A stretch of DNA of 48,287 nucleotides, from the NCBI GenBank assembly GCA_017481395.1, contig JAFUPE010000059.1, positions 1 to 48,287 on the forward strand, in the 5' to 3' direction. This DNA is from Ruminococcus sp. (GTDB taxonomy: Bacteria > Bacillota_A > Clostridia > Oscillospirales > Acutalibacteraceae). Numbering within the stretch: position 1 is the stretch's first letter; every line of letters starts with the position of its first letter. Both the position numbers and the translations under genes were made by a program. Below, piece by piece: positions 26,663 through 35,247 of the stretch. A model generated the notes under the pieces. That model did no database searches. It saw only the letters and a program-made list of their open reading frames with translations, and was not told the origin of the DNA.

Positions 26663-26701
26663 TAATAAAAATCACAACCGATAAAATATCAGTTGTGATT
26701 T
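26663..26701 (-). terminator. Terminator of the Fic gene
   Basis: A 15-bp stem with one G-U pair (26669-26683 / 26687-26701) is followed on the minus strand by TTATTATCC. Confidence 0.85.
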
Positions 26702-26714
26702 CAAGTTCAAAAAA

Positions 26715-27317
26715 TTATAATTCCTCTGTTTTAAAAGCGGTGTAACCTTCGTAGTAGTAGCTGTGATCTATACCTTTCATATAGACCTCGCGGTCAGTCA
26801 CTTTGTCTGTCAGGGCATTTTTGAGGATATGCTTGATTTCGATATCCCTTATGGGACTGCGTTCCATTGCAAGCAGATAATCTTCTTTGTCCACCTTGCT
26901 CCAGTCTATAACCACGCCAAGCTCTTTTCTGAGGATTAGGTCAAGCCAGATGCGTGTGCTTCTTCCATTGCCTTCTCTGAAAGGATGAGCTATGTTCATT
27001 TCTACGTATTTCTCGATAATTTCGTCAAATGTAGATTGAGGCATTTTGTCAATATTTTCGAGTGAAGGCATAAGATACATAACGGGGGCAAAACGAAAGT
27101 TGCCTTTTGACAAGTTGACTGTGCGTATCTGTCCTGCAAAGGAGTATATCTCATCAAACAGATACTTATGAATTATTATGAGGGATTCAAATGTTCCTGC
27201 TTTAAGTGCATAGAGCATGCCTGTGTCGTAAAGCTCGGCGGCTTTTTTCTTGCTGATTTTTTCTTCAGCTTCTGCAAGCTCGGGTGCGTTATTAATATTG
27301 AGTTTGTTTTCAAGCAT
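26715..27317 (-). CDS. Class III Fic protein (AMP transferase) with built-in inhibitory helix
   Basis: The 200-residue protein has the Fic catalytic motif HPFREGNGRSTR (His111), which transfers AMP from ATP to target hydroxyls. Near the C-terminus SYYYEG (Ser186-Glu190-Gly191) fits the (S/T)xxxE(G/N) inhibitory motif, in the position typical of class III enzymes such as Neisseria NmFic, to which the sequence IDWSKVDKEDYLLAMERSP is also close. The enzyme is therefore likely autoinhibited and needs no separate antitoxin; none is encoded beside it. ATG 27317, 8 nt after AGAGG, is preferred to GTG 27326. It is flanked by R1 repeats in inverted orientation. The target is unknown. Confidence 0.88.
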   Translation of the reverse strand: MLENKLNINNAPELAEAEEKISKKKAAELYDTGMLYALKAGTFESLIIIHKYLFDEIYSFAGQIRTVNLSKGNFRFAPVMYLMPSLENIDKMPQSTFDEIIEKYVEMNIAHPFREGNGRSTRIWLDLILRKELGVVIDWSKVDKEDYLLAMERSPIRDIEIKHILKNALTDKVTDREVYMKGIDHSYYYEGYTAFKTEEL

Positions 27318-27372
27318 TTTTGTCACCTCTTTTATTATACCATAAATAATCTTATTTTCAATGATTTTGCAT

Positions 27373-27443
27373 CCCGCCGTTGATGAAAGTTTGCCTCAGA
27401 ATTAACCTGTTCAAGGGCGAAATTGCCCATCGTGGTTAACGGG
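27373..27443 (-). repeat. R1 dispersed repeat, copy c
   Basis: On the minus strand the copy begins CCCGTTAACC and ends ATCAACGGCGGG. Its first bases supply the last codon and stop (CGT TAA) of the small membrane gene at 27436. The hairpin arm is GGGC-AATTTC-GCCC. Confidence 0.75.
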
Positions 27444-27651
27444 ACTTTTTATGTAAAATCTTTCCGACGATAAAGGCAATGAGTGCAGGGGTTAAGAAAA
27501 CTACTGCTCTTGCAAGTACGAATACATAAAAGGGTGCGGAGTTAAGAGTGTTTGTGTAGCGGTAAGAGTCAATTGCTACAAGTACGCAGAAAGCAGCGGC
27601 TAAAATAATAGCGGCAATGTAAAAGATTTTGTAAAGTGTGATTTTTTTCAT
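27436..27651 (-). CDS. Small two-helix membrane protein after the PBP gene
   Basis: The 71-residue protein has two membrane helices (about 8-27 and 42-63) and a basic C-terminus (ILHKKSR). GAGG upstream supports the start. It lies 18 nt after the PBP gene and is probably co-transcribed with the cell-wall pair. Its last codon and stop come from an R1 repeat, so the original C-terminus may have been changed by the repeat. Function is unknown. Confidence 0.68.
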   Translation of the reverse strand: MKKITLYKIFYIAAIILAAAFCVLVAIDSYRYTNTLNSAPFYVFVLARAVVFLTPALIAFIVGKILHKKSR

Positions 27652-27669
27652 AATAAACCTCGTTTGTTT

Positions 27670-29007
27670 TTATTTGTTTCTAATAGCATCAGCAGAGCCC
27701 AGCATTGCAATTCTTGCAATAGGACCTGCACTGTAAAATCCGTAGTCGCCTTCTTCAACCACGACGGCAAAAGCTAAAGGAGCATCCTCGTCGGTGCTGT
27801 AGCCTATCATCCAGCCGTTTGGAAGCTTACCCTCGCCAACCTCGGCAGTACCTGTTTTGGCACATACTGTAAGGCCCTCAAACATACCGTCGCCATAATA
27901 GTCGGATATGGTGTACCGCATAAGGTCATTAAGGCTTTCTGCAACCTCTTCGCTCATAAGGCGTCCGCTTTTACCTGAGTTTTCGCCCTTTACATAGTGG
28001 GGAAGCCTTGTTTCGCCTCCTTGAGCAATTGCACCACACAGGATTGCCATCTGTGCAGGATTAACGGTATCGGTGTATTGACCGATGCCTGACCAGGCGA
28101 TAGAAATATCGTCGGCATCTTTTACGTCAAAATGCCCCGCGGCTGTATATACCTCGCCGATTCGAAAGCTTTTATTAATGCCCATAGCCTCGGCGGTTTT
28201 CTGTAAGTTTTCTTTGCCAACAAGAAGTGCCGAGTCACCGAATGCAATGTTGCATGAATAAGCAAAGGCATTGTGAAGACTAAGGCTTTTATGCTTTTCA
28301 AGACAGGTTACTTCGTAATTTCCGATTTCCTTTTTACTTTCGCAGTTGAAGGTCGTATTTTTGTATCCGTTAACGTGTTCAAAACCTGCGGCGGCAGTAA
28401 TTATCTTGAAAATCGAGCCGGGAGTGTAGGTAGAGGAAATACAGTTGTTAAGGTAAGAGCCGTCCTCGGGGGTTTCGGGAATATTCATAGGGTCATAGGT
28501 AGGTGCACTTACCATGGTAAGAATCTCGCCTGTTTTGTAGTTATACACAAAGCAGGCACCCTTTCTGCCTTCAAAAGCCTCGTAAACCTCGGTGCAAACC
28601 TCGGCGTCAAGGGTGATTTCAACATTTTGTTTGCCCTTAAGGCTTTGCGGGAGACCATAGCCGAAAATTTTGCTATGACCCGAAATGCGGTCGCGGTAAG
28701 CAGTTTCCACAGCAGTTGCAATGTTATAGGAGCCGTCACCTACGGTGTGAAGCAAAGCTTTGCGTGTGCTTTCATTTTCATTATAAATTCGCTCGCCGTT
28801 TTCGCTTGTTGCAAGGGCTACGCCGTTACGGTCTAAAATGTCGCCTGCATTTGCAAGACCTTGTCCCGACACCATATAGGGGTTGTAGCTCTGAGCCGCC
28901 CACAAGTCTGCATCAATAACATATTTTACGCACAAGAAGCCAAGCCCCAGCAAAAATGCCGCAGCTAAAATAAGGGATATTATGCTTCTTGACATAGTCT
29001 TTTTCAT
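27670..29007 (-). CDS. Class B penicillin-binding protein (transpeptidase)
   Basis: The 445-residue protein has an N-terminal anchor helix (about 8-30), a short dimerisation-like region and a transpeptidase domain with the three active-site motifs: Ser198-x-x-Lys201 (PGSIFK), SCN at 251-253 and KTG at 384-386. It cross-links peptidoglycan. It is small for a class B PBP and resembles PbpA of Clostridia and actinobacteria. The FHA-SEDS gene upstream in the same orientation would be its glycosyltransferase partner. AGGTG lies 6 nt before ATG 29007. Confidence 0.92.
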   Translation of the reverse strand: MKKTMSRSIISLILAAAFLLGLGFLCVKYVIDADLWAAQSYNPYMVSGQGLANAGDILDRNGVALATSENGERIYNENESTRKALLHTVGDGSYNIATAVETAYRDRISGHSKIFGYGLPQSLKGKQNVEITLDAEVCTEVYEAFEGRKGACFVYNYKTGEILTMVSAPTYDPMNIPETPEDGSYLNNCISSTYTPGSIFKIITAAAGFEHVNGYKNTTFNCESKKEIGNYEVTCLEKHKSLSLHNAFAYSCNIAFGDSALLVGKENLQKTAEAMGINKSFRIGEVYTAAGHFDVKDADDISIAWSGIGQYTDTVNPAQMAILCGAIAQGGETRLPHYVKGENSGKSGRLMSEEVAESLNDLMRYTISDYYGDGMFEGLTVCAKTGTAEVGEGKLPNGWMIGYSTDEDAPLAFAVVVEEGDYGFYSAGPIARIAMLGSADAIRNK

Positions 29008-29021
29008 TTTAAGTCACCTAC

Positions 29022-29100
29022 TGTAGTGGCGGATATTATCCGCCCGAAAGGTTTGGCTTATATCAAAGGTTCAGTGGGCGATTATTAATCGTCCCTACGA
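29022..29100 (-). repeat. R2 dispersed repeat, copy in the SEDS-PBP gap
   Basis: Two palindromes, GGCGGATATTATCCGCC (29028-29044) and GGGCGATTATTAATCGTCCC (29076-29095), bound a ~30-bp AT-rich centre. The outer bases are TGTAG and CTACGA. The CTA at 29095-29097 is the stop codon of the SEDS gene on the minus strand. An inverted relative lies at 43710-43786. Confidence 0.75.
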
Positions 29101-30762
29101 TTTTTTACTATACGTTCTTTCGTCTGCCGCCTTAATAAAGGCTAAAAGTCCCCAGCAGGAAAGCATGCTGGAACCGCCTGCGCTGACAAAGGGCAGGGTA
29201 ACTCCTGTAAGGGGCAGTATGTCGGTACAGCCGAAAATATTAAGGCTCATTTGTACTAAAAGAAGAGTCGCCGCACAGGAGGCAGAAATCGAGTAAAACG
29301 TGCTACGGCTTCTGGTTGTCATGGCGCGTGTATAAAAAACAAGGCCGCAAATTGCAATTGCAATTGTAATTGCGATTATTAGTCCCATTTCCTCAGTTAC
29401 AATACCAAAAACAAGGTCGGTTTCAGAAGCACCGTAGTACCGTAAGTTTCCGCTGCCCACACCTGTGCCGAAAAGTCCGCCCGAGGCGATGCTTGTCAAT
29501 GTGCCTGCCTGCTGATAGCCAAGGTCGTAAGGGTCGTCAAGAGCGTGTCCCCAAATGGAGAAACGCTCGGCAATATATGGCTTGAAGTTTAAAACCAGAA
29601 GCACCGCAAAGGCGGCACCTACAAGTGCAAGAATTACGGTTTTGTAGTCGCCTGAACGGGTTATGGAAATTACAATAAAGGTTACGAAAAATATAAGTGC
29701 AGTACCAAAGTCGCCCATAAGTGCCAAGGCACCTACACACATAGCAGAGAAAATAATAAACTCTAAAAAGTTACGCCTTGTCTGCAGATAGTCCAGAGCC
29801 GCCGCACCTACAAAGATGTACGCGATTTTTACAATTTCAGAGGGCTGAACAGATATTCCGCCGATGTAAATACGGTTTGCGGCACCAAATTCAACAGTAC
29901 CAAAAACAAGGTTTACTGCCAAAAAGCCTAAGGCGGCAATCATAATTGCCCAACGCCATTTAATAACTCTGTCGGGATTTTTTATAAAAGCAAGGATTGC
30001 CATATAAAGCATTGCACCTGCAACAGCAGATGCTACCTGAACAATGGCGTCAGACATATCCTGCTCTACCAAAAGAAGCGAGCCAAGTCCCGTAAGCCAC
30101 AAGGCAAGGGTTTCGAGTTCGAAATTTTTGCGTGAAAAAACGCCTGCTGAAAAGGCGTAAAGCACCCACGAAAATGCAGTTACGACACCGAAAATCATAA
30201 GTGCGTTCAGGTTAAGAGAGTTGGTGGTAACGCAGATTTCAGCTGTCATAAAAAGGTGAAAAAGGTTAACTAAAATAAGCAGAAGACCTGATGAAACCGA
30301 AGGCTTATGCGAAGCCTTTGAGAAAAACCAAGAGGGCCTTATGTCCTCGTTGTATGCTTCGCCTCTCATCAAAATAAGGCTTGTGCCGCCTATGGTAATA
30401 GTGTCGTCAATAAAAACCTGAGTTCTGCCCGAAACGAGTTTGCCGTTTACCTTTGTGCCGGATTTCGAGCCTGTGTCGTTAATAAACCATCCTGCCTTTC
30501 GCCTTAAAAGCACACAGTGGCTTCTGGAAACCGTGCCATCTTCGATTACGATGTCACTGCCTCTTGCTCTGCCAATAGAATTTTCCCAGAAAAGTACGGG
30601 GATTTTTATATCAAAACGCCTGTTATAAAGCATTAGCAGGGGCTTTTCGGGGCGTTTGTGGCGACGCATGGAGGCAAAGCAGTGGTACACAATGAACACT
30701 GCATAAATGCTAAGCATAATTCTTAAGCCGACAACGGCAATGTCCGCCATAGCCTGCACCAT
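29095..30762 (-). CDS. FHA-domain SEDS protein (FtsW/RodA-like glycan polymerase)
   Basis: The 555-residue protein starts with one membrane helix and a FHA domain (about 50-135; IGRARGSDIVIEDGTVSRSHC and NDTGSKSGTKVNG), then has a SEDS domain with about ten helices. SEDS signatures are VQPSEIVKIAYI, GDFGTALIFF and LPFVSAGGSSML. SEDS proteins polymerise peptidoglycan strands with a class B PBP partner, here the next gene. The FHA domain reads phosphothreonine, so kinase control of wall synthesis is likely (inference). AAGGAGG fixes ATG 30762. The last codons and stop lie in R2, so the very C-terminus may be repeat-derived. Confidence 0.93.
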   Translation of the reverse strand: MVQAMADIAVVGLRIMLSIYAVFIVYHCFASMRRHKRPEKPLLMLYNRRFDIKIPVLFWENSIGRARGSDIVIEDGTVSRSHCVLLRRKAGWFINDTGSKSGTKVNGKLVSGRTQVFIDDTITIGGTSLILMRGEAYNEDIRPSWFFSKASHKPSVSSGLLLILVNLFHLFMTAEICVTTNSLNLNALMIFGVVTAFSWVLYAFSAGVFSRKNFELETLALWLTGLGSLLLVEQDMSDAIVQVASAVAGAMLYMAILAFIKNPDRVIKWRWAIMIAALGFLAVNLVFGTVEFGAANRIYIGGISVQPSEIVKIAYIFVGAAALDYLQTRRNFLEFIIFSAMCVGALALMGDFGTALIFFVTFIVISITRSGDYKTVILALVGAAFAVLLVLNFKPYIAERFSIWGHALDDPYDLGYQQAGTLTSIASGGLFGTGVGSGNLRYYGASETDLVFGIVTEEMGLIIAITIAIAICGLVFYTRAMTTRSRSTFYSISASCAATLLLVQMSLNIFGCTDILPLTGVTLPFVSAGGSSMLSCWGLLAFIKAADERTYSKKS

Positions 30763-30792
30763 ATAAACGCCTCCTTTTGATTTATTATAGTT

Positions 30793-30822
30793 ATAGTATT
30801 CCTTTTTATAGCCTTTTGTCAA
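30793..30822 (-). promoter_or_regulatory. Sigma-A promoter of the SEDS-PBP operon
   Basis: On the minus strand a perfect TTGACA (30822-30817) and TACTAT (30798-30793) are 18 bp apart. Confidence 0.6.
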
Positions 30823-30839
30823 CAAACAAAATGTAAATT

Positions 30840-30875
30840 TTAACAATGGCTCTCCCGTAAACATAAGGAGAGCCA
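30840..30875 (-). terminator. Hairpin after the decarboxylase gene
   Basis: A 9-bp perfect stem (30847-30855 / 30867-30875) is followed on the minus strand by TTGTTAAAATTT, a weak T tract. Confidence 0.65.
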
Positions 30876-30879
30876 CAGC

Positions 30880-32220
30880 TTAATCTATTATTCTTATTTT
30901 TTCAATACCGTAATATTTAAAAGCATCAACAGCACTTTTGTCAATTATTTCGCCGCAAACCGCAATGGGTACAGCAGGAGGACAGCAAATTGCATAGCTT
31001 GCCAAAATTTTGCCCTCGGCTTCTTTTACGTCAACTTCTGTATTTAAACAGAAAAGTGCTTCTTTTATGCTTAAAGCCTTTTTCAGCACATTGACTTTAG
31101 GACAAGGTAGCTTTACTTCATCTTGCTTTTTTACTGATAACAGCACAGATTTAATTCTTTCGAGGTCAGAGTCTGAATTTTCAGCTGAAAGCATAAGTAC
31201 TAAAAAGTCGTTGTCTGAAAACTCGAGGCAAATCCCCTTTTCTTCAAGAATTTTTGCAAGCTCAGTGCCTGAGTAGCCGTATTTTTTAGCCGAAATTGTA
31301 ATTTTTAAGGCTTCGTTTCCAAAAAGAGTGTAGCCTGCCTCAACTAACGCTTGCTTTAAATTTTCGACTTTCTTTATAAAAGCTAAAAGAATATCTCTGT
31401 ATCTCTCTTCCAGATATTTGTTAGCCATATCAAGAGATTGCATAATAAGGTAAGAGGGACTTGTGGAAGCAAAAAGAGACATAGCGAATTCTGCCTGAGT
31501 TTTAAAAACCGCGGGGGCATATTTGCTTATGTGCAGATACCCGCCGCCTGTCAGTACAGGCAAGGTTTTGTGAGCAGAGTCACAACAAATATCTGCACCA
31601 AGAGCAATTGGATGCTGATTTTTGGGCAAGAAATTAAGATAAGCACCATGAGCGTTGTCGACAAGCAAAAGCAAGCCGAATTCCTTGCAAATCTTCGAAA
31701 GCCCGGTTATATCCGAAATATTTCCAAGGTAGTCGGGGCTGGTTACGTAAAGTGCTACAGGTTTTTCCTGTATATCTTCAAGGTAAACACGAAGCTTTTC
31801 GGGGGTGATTTTACAGCTTAAAAGTCCTTCGGTTTCTTCGGGATACAGCCAGCTTACCTCAATGTCGTTTAAAGCGGCACCGCTTAAAAAAGCCTTATGG
31901 GCATTTCTGCCTGCTAAAACAACAGGCTTTTTGCCCTTTTCCTTGGCATAAAGTGCCGTTAAGTAAAGCATAGCACGGATAGAAAGTGACGAGCCCTCTG
32001 TGGAATAAAGGGTTTTTGCACTGCCGAAAAGTGAGGCGGCGTTGTCCATACTTTCCTTAATAATTCCTTTAGCCGAGTACAGCACATCTGCTCCCGCTAT
32101 TTCGGTGATATCAAGATGCTCACAGCCTAAAAAGACTTTGCCCTTATGTCCGGGCATATGCAGACGAGCACACGTGCTTTCTGCATATTTATTTACAAAA
32201 TCACAAATCGGTGTATTCAT
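30880..32220 (-). CDS. Orn/Lys/Arg-decarboxylase-family PLP enzyme
   Basis: The 446-residue enzyme belongs to the fold-type I Orn/Lys/Arg decarboxylase group. Motifs are MPGHKG near residue 22, STEGSSLS, VDNAHGAYL and SAHKTLPVLTGG (the PLP Lys). It is the short form without the N-terminal wing domain, as in Bacillus YaaO-type proteins. Family members make polyamines or related amines; the substrate is not readable. Its ATG is 2 nt after the stop of the SCIFF maturase gene and no good ribosome site is seen, so translation is likely coupled to that gene. Confidence 0.87.
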   Translation of the reverse strand: MNTPICDFVNKYAESTCARLHMPGHKGKVFLGCEHLDITEIAGADVLYSAKGIIKESMDNAASLFGSAKTLYSTEGSSLSIRAMLYLTALYAKEKGKKPVVLAGRNAHKAFLSGAALNDIEVSWLYPEETEGLLSCKITPEKLRVYLEDIQEKPVALYVTSPDYLGNISDITGLSKICKEFGLLLLVDNAHGAYLNFLPKNQHPIALGADICCDSAHKTLPVLTGGGYLHISKYAPAVFKTQAEFAMSLFASTSPSYLIMQSLDMANKYLEERYRDILLAFIKKVENLKQALVEAGYTLFGNEALKITISAKKYGYSGTELAKILEEKGICLEFSDNDFLVLMLSAENSDSDLERIKSVLLSVKKQDEVKLPCPKVNVLKKALSIKEALFCLNTEVDVKEAEGKILASYAICCPPAVPIAVCGEIIDKSAVDAFKYYGIEKIRIID

Positions 32221-32222
32221 AA

Positions 32223-33602
32223 TTATTCGTCAAGAGCTTTGGCACATTCAAGCATAATGGCACATTCCATACGCTTTTTAAAGAGCTTACAGCCGTCCTC
32301 GTAAATCCCTTTTACCGAGCCTGTAGAATGGTAGGCGTTAGCCGCACAGCCGCCCGAGCAGTAAAGCTTTGCCCAACAGTCCTTGCATTCTTCGTGGGCG
32401 TATACGTTGCAGGAGGCAAAGTCCTCTTGTACCGCGGTATTGGTTACGCCCTCGAAAACTGAGCCTAAGCGGAATTTTTCTTCGCCTACAAACTGGTGAC
32501 AGGGGTAAAGGTCACCCCAAGGGGTAACCGCCATATACTCGGTACCCGAGCCGCAACCCGAAAGTCGCTTGTAAATGCATGGGCCGCCCTTAAGGTCAAT
32601 CATATAATGGTAGAAAGTAAAGGGGTCGCCTTCGCGGTGTTTTTTAAGCATAAGCTCTGCAAGCTCCTCGTACTGCTTCATAACAATCTCTAAGTCTTCC
32701 TCTGTAAGGCGGCTGGGGTCGTCTTTTGAGCAAACCACAGGCTCCATGCTAAGCTCCTTGAAGCCTAAATTAAGCATTTCTTTGATGTCATTTAAAAAGT
32801 CGGGGTTTGCATGGGTAAAGGTACCACGCATATAATAGTTTTTGCCGCCACGCTGAGCAACAAAATCCTGAAATTTAGGTACGATTTTCTCCCAGCTTCC
32901 GTTACCCTGATAGTCTACTCTAAAACGGTCGTGGATTTCTTTTCTGCCGTCAAGGCTTAAAACAACGTTGCTGCACTCTTTGTTTGCAAAGTCGATAACA
33001 TCTTGGTCTACTAAAACTCCGTTGGTAGTAAGAGTAAAGCGGAAATTTTTGTTATGCTCTTTCTCTACACTTCTTGCATAGGCTACAAGCTCTTTTACAA
33101 CCTCAAAGTTCATAAGCGGTTCGCCGCCAAAAAAGTCAACCTCAAGGTTTCTGCGTGTGCCTGAATTTTCAATAAGAAAGTCCAGGGCTTTTTTGCCTAC
33201 CTCAAAGCTCATCATAGCACGCTCGCCATGATATTTGCCTTGGGAAGCAAAGCAGTAAGAGCAATTAAGGTTGCAGGTGTGGGCAATATGAAGGCAAAGT
33301 GCCTTAATAACGCCTTTGCTTTTTTCTTTAAGCTTGCCTGCCATGCCTTCGTATGTATCAGGAGCAAAAAGCTTGCCTGCTGCCTTTAAGGCTTCAATCT
33401 GTTTGAAGCAGTCATTGATTTCAGCCTCGTTTACATCGGGGTTGTCGGGGTATTTATTTAATATGAAGTTAATAATCTCTTTATGAGACTTTTCCTCGTA
33501 CATATTAATTATGTCGAAGGCTACCTCGTCCACAACGTGAACCGAGCCAGAGAAAATATCGAGGACTATGTTAAGCCCCGAGAGCTTATAGCAATGTATC
33601 AT
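32223..33602 (-). CDS. scfB: SCIFF peptide maturase (radical SAM/SPASM)
   Basis: The 459-residue enzyme installs thioether cross-links in the SCIFF peptide. It has an N-terminal peptide-recognition-like region (about 1-90), a radical SAM domain with the cluster ligands Cys110, Cys114 and Cys117 (CNLNCSYC), and a SPASM domain with many Cys (CGSGTEY, YPCHQF, CKDCWAKLYCSGGC). It matches the well-known Clostridia SCIFF (ranthipeptide) maturase CteB/ScfB. TAGGAG precedes the ATG. The precursor gene lies directly upstream. The downstream decarboxylase may be part of the same unit. Confidence 0.95.
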   Translation of the reverse strand: MIHCYKLSGLNIVLDIFSGSVHVVDEVAFDIINMYEEKSHKEIINFILNKYPDNPDVNEAEINDCFKQIEALKAAGKLFAPDTYEGMAGKLKEKSKGVIKALCLHIAHTCNLNCSYCFASQGKYHGERAMMSFEVGKKALDFLIENSGTRRNLEVDFFGGEPLMNFEVVKELVAYARSVEKEHNKNFRFTLTTNGVLVDQDVIDFANKECSNVVLSLDGRKEIHDRFRVDYQGNGSWEKIVPKFQDFVAQRGGKNYYMRGTFTHANPDFLNDIKEMLNLGFKELSMEPVVCSKDDPSRLTEEDLEIVMKQYEELAELMLKKHREGDPFTFYHYMIDLKGGPCIYKRLSGCGSGTEYMAVTPWGDLYPCHQFVGEEKFRLGSVFEGVTNTAVQEDFASCNVYAHEECKDCWAKLYCSGGCAANAYHSTGSVKGIYEDGCKLFKKRMECAIMLECAKALDE

Positions 33603-33620
33603 AAAAATATCTCCTAATCA

Positions 33621-33645
33621 CAAAAAATGCCGCCAAAAGGCGGCA
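33621..33645 (-). terminator. Hairpin terminator between scfA and scfB
   Basis: A 7-bp GC-rich stem (TGCCGCC 33628-33634 / GGCGGCA 33639-33645) with a 4-nt loop is followed on the minus strand by TTTTTT. It would let the precursor be made in excess over the maturase. Confidence 0.88.
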
Positions 33646-33668
33646 AAGCTTTGCGTAATTAAAACAAA

Positions 33669-33815
33669 TTACTTGTTCTCTGTGTTCTCGCATTCCTGAT
33701 TGGCAACGCCACAGCTTGTTTTGCAAGCAGACTGACAAGAAGTCTGGCACTCACCGCAACCGCCACACTTTGCGGACTCACAAAGATTTTTGGTATCAAG
33801 AGTTTTGATTGTCAT
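33669..33815 (-). CDS. scfA: SCIFF ranthipeptide precursor
   Basis: This 48-residue peptide starts MTIKTLDTKNLCES and has eight Cys (positions 12, 17, 20, 23, 27, 31, 35 and 42), including the evenly spaced C-x3-C series CQTSCQSACKTSC. This is the SCIFF (six cysteines in forty-five residues) family, a thioether-bridged RiPP nearly universal in Clostridia and linked to quorum-type control in some. GGAGG sits 8 nt before the ATG. It has its own consensus promoter. Its maturase follows after a terminator hairpin. Confidence 0.95.
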   Translation of the reverse strand: MTIKTLDTKNLCESAKCGGCGECQTSCQSACKTSCGVANQECENTENK

Positions 33816-33848
33816 AATAAATTCCTCCGAAATTATATTTCTAAAAGT

Positions 33849-33877
33849 ATTTTACCACGCAATGGGTGATAAGTCAA
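33849..33877 (-). promoter_or_regulatory. Sigma-A promoter of scfA
   Basis: On the minus strand TTGACT (33877-33872) and TAAAAT (33854-33849) are 17 bp apart, just after the end of the CYTH gene. Confidence 0.82.
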
Positions 33878-33881
33878 TGTT

Positions 33882-34409
33882 TTATGTAAGCGTACCGTCA
33901 AAAATTCCCTTTGCAAGGGCAGAATTACGGTAACGTTTATCCTTGCTGACGTCTTTTATAACCGTGATAAAGTCGGGGATAGATGGTGTTACGGTTTCGC
34001 TTTCTACCTCGATTTCAAGAAACGCCTGTGTTTTCCAGAAAGGAAAAACGTCTATCTCGCAGGTGTGACCTTCGTAGAAAAAAGTAAACCTTGATTTTTC
34101 TACAGCGGCAGTGCCCTTGCGTAAAAATTGAGAAAGCGAGGTGTACTCTGCCTCTGTTATTTCTTCTTCTACTTCTATTCTTGTAAGTGCGGTTACGTCT
34201 TTTTTAAAGGTTTTGCAAAAGCTTACCTTGCCGTTTTCTTCGGTTTTGCGGATTCGGCACCTTGTTCCGAATTCGCTCATACCCACAGGAAGCTCCAGAT
34301 ACATCTGGCAAAGCTTTTTCTCGCGAAATTGCGGTTGTGCCGACAGTACCTTTAAATCAGGCATTTCGATTAAAATTTTGTATTCGATTTCCAAAGGTTT
34401 ATTGTTCAT
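33882..34409 (-). CDS. CYTH-domain triphosphate-binding protein
   Basis: The 175-residue protein is a single CYTH domain (triphosphate tunnel metalloenzyme fold). EIEYKI near residue 7 is the signature ExExK. Alternating basic and acidic strands follow (RCRIRKT, EVEEEI, EIDVFPFW, FLEIEVE). Family members hydrolyse inorganic triphosphate or ThTP, or make cAMP in one class. GAGG precedes the ATG. It overlaps the metallophosphoesterase gene by 11 nt, so they may act together in phosphate chemistry. Confidence 0.85.
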   Translation of the reverse strand: MNNKPLEIEYKILIEMPDLKVLSAQPQFREKKLCQMYLELPVGMSEFGTRCRIRKTEENGKVSFCKTFKKDVTALTRIEVEEEITEAEYTSLSQFLRKGTAAVEKSRFTFFYEGHTCEIDVFPFWKTQAFLEIEVESETVTPSIPDFITVIKDVSKDKRYRNSALAKGIFDGTLT

Positions 34410-35244
34410 AGCTTACCTCGGGTGAAATAGTAAGGCTTACTATTTCGGGGGGATTGTTAAAACGCGGTACCCTTTGCTTTGATGAGCCCAGACCGCGTGT
34501 AATAACCAAAGTAGTGCTTTCTTCGTCAAAAATGCCATAGTCGTAGTAAGGAAAATACCCTTGCTCCGGGGCGAAAACCCCTCCTGCAAAAGGCAGTATT
34601 ACCTGACCACCGTGAGTGTGCCCCGAAACCATTAAGTCAATTTTAACCTCATCTACGCCCCAAATATAATACTCAGGGCAATGGCTCATTAAAAGTGTGA
34701 ATTTGTCGGTGTCGGCAAATTCCCGTATAAAAGCGTTTAAATCCTCGTTGTCTGGGTGGTAATCTATAAGTCCGCCTATACGGATATCGGTGCCATTTAC
34801 AGTGATTTCGGTGTATTCGTTATCAAGAAGATTTGCGTGCCGACTGAGTATTTCTTTGATTTTTTCACTTTCGGGATGACTTTGCTCGTGATTTCCTAAA
34901 GAGCAGTAAGTAGGAGCAATGTCCGATAAATTAGCGTAAAGCGAAGAAAGATAAGAGTAATCTTCACGGTAGTCGCTTATCATATCGCCTACCGTAAGAA
35001 TTAAATCAGGCTTTTGCTGCTTTACCTTTTCAATCAGCCTCTCGTTATCTTTACCAAAGGAAGAATCGTGAAGGTCGGCAATTATGACAATGTTTATGTT
35101 GTTTTTAGCTTTTACACAACCCAAACTGTATCGGGAAATGATTAAAGGATAGTAGCTGGCAAGAATGCTTGCAGTTAATAGCAAAGCTAAGATAACAGCA
35201 ACAGCAGGTATAACAAATAATCGTTTTTTCAAAGATGGATTCAT
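34399..35244 (-). CDS. Membrane-anchored metallophosphoesterase, YkuE-like
   Basis: The 281-residue calcineurin-type phosphoesterase has an N-terminal membrane helix (about 10-32) and all metal-site motifs: DLHDS, GDMISD, GNHE, SHCPEY and GHTHGGQ. It would sit on the outer membrane face. YkuE-type enzymes act at the cell wall or on lipid-linked phosphates, but the substrate here is unknown. It is 3 nt after the asparagine-synthase-like gene and overlaps the CYTH gene. Confidence 0.88.
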   Translation of the reverse strand: MNPSLKKRLFVIPAVAVILALLLTASILASYYPLIISRYSLGCVKAKNNINIVIIADLHDSSFGKDNERLIEKVKQQKPDLILTVGDMISDYREDYSYLSSLYANLSDIAPTYCSLGNHEQSHPESEKIKEILSRHANLLDNEYTEITVNGTDIRIGGLIDYHPDNEDLNAFIREFADTDKFTLLMSHCPEYYIWGVDEVKIDLMVSGHTHGGQVILPFAGGVFAPEQGYFPYYDYGIFDEESTTLVITRGLGSSKQRVPRFNNPPEIVSLTISPEVSYEQ

Positions 35245-35247
35245 ATA

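Noticed and set aside
27334..27361. Consensus-like promoter (TTGAAA-16-TATAAT, minus strand) for the Fic gene
   Set aside because: Transcription would start inside the AGAGGTG ribosome site, so its use as the Fic promoter is doubtful; not listed as a feature.
28273..28836. 187-codon plus-strand open frame within the PBP gene
   Set aside because: It is the reverse strand of a clear PBP gene with intact active-site motifs; no ribosome site or family was seen.
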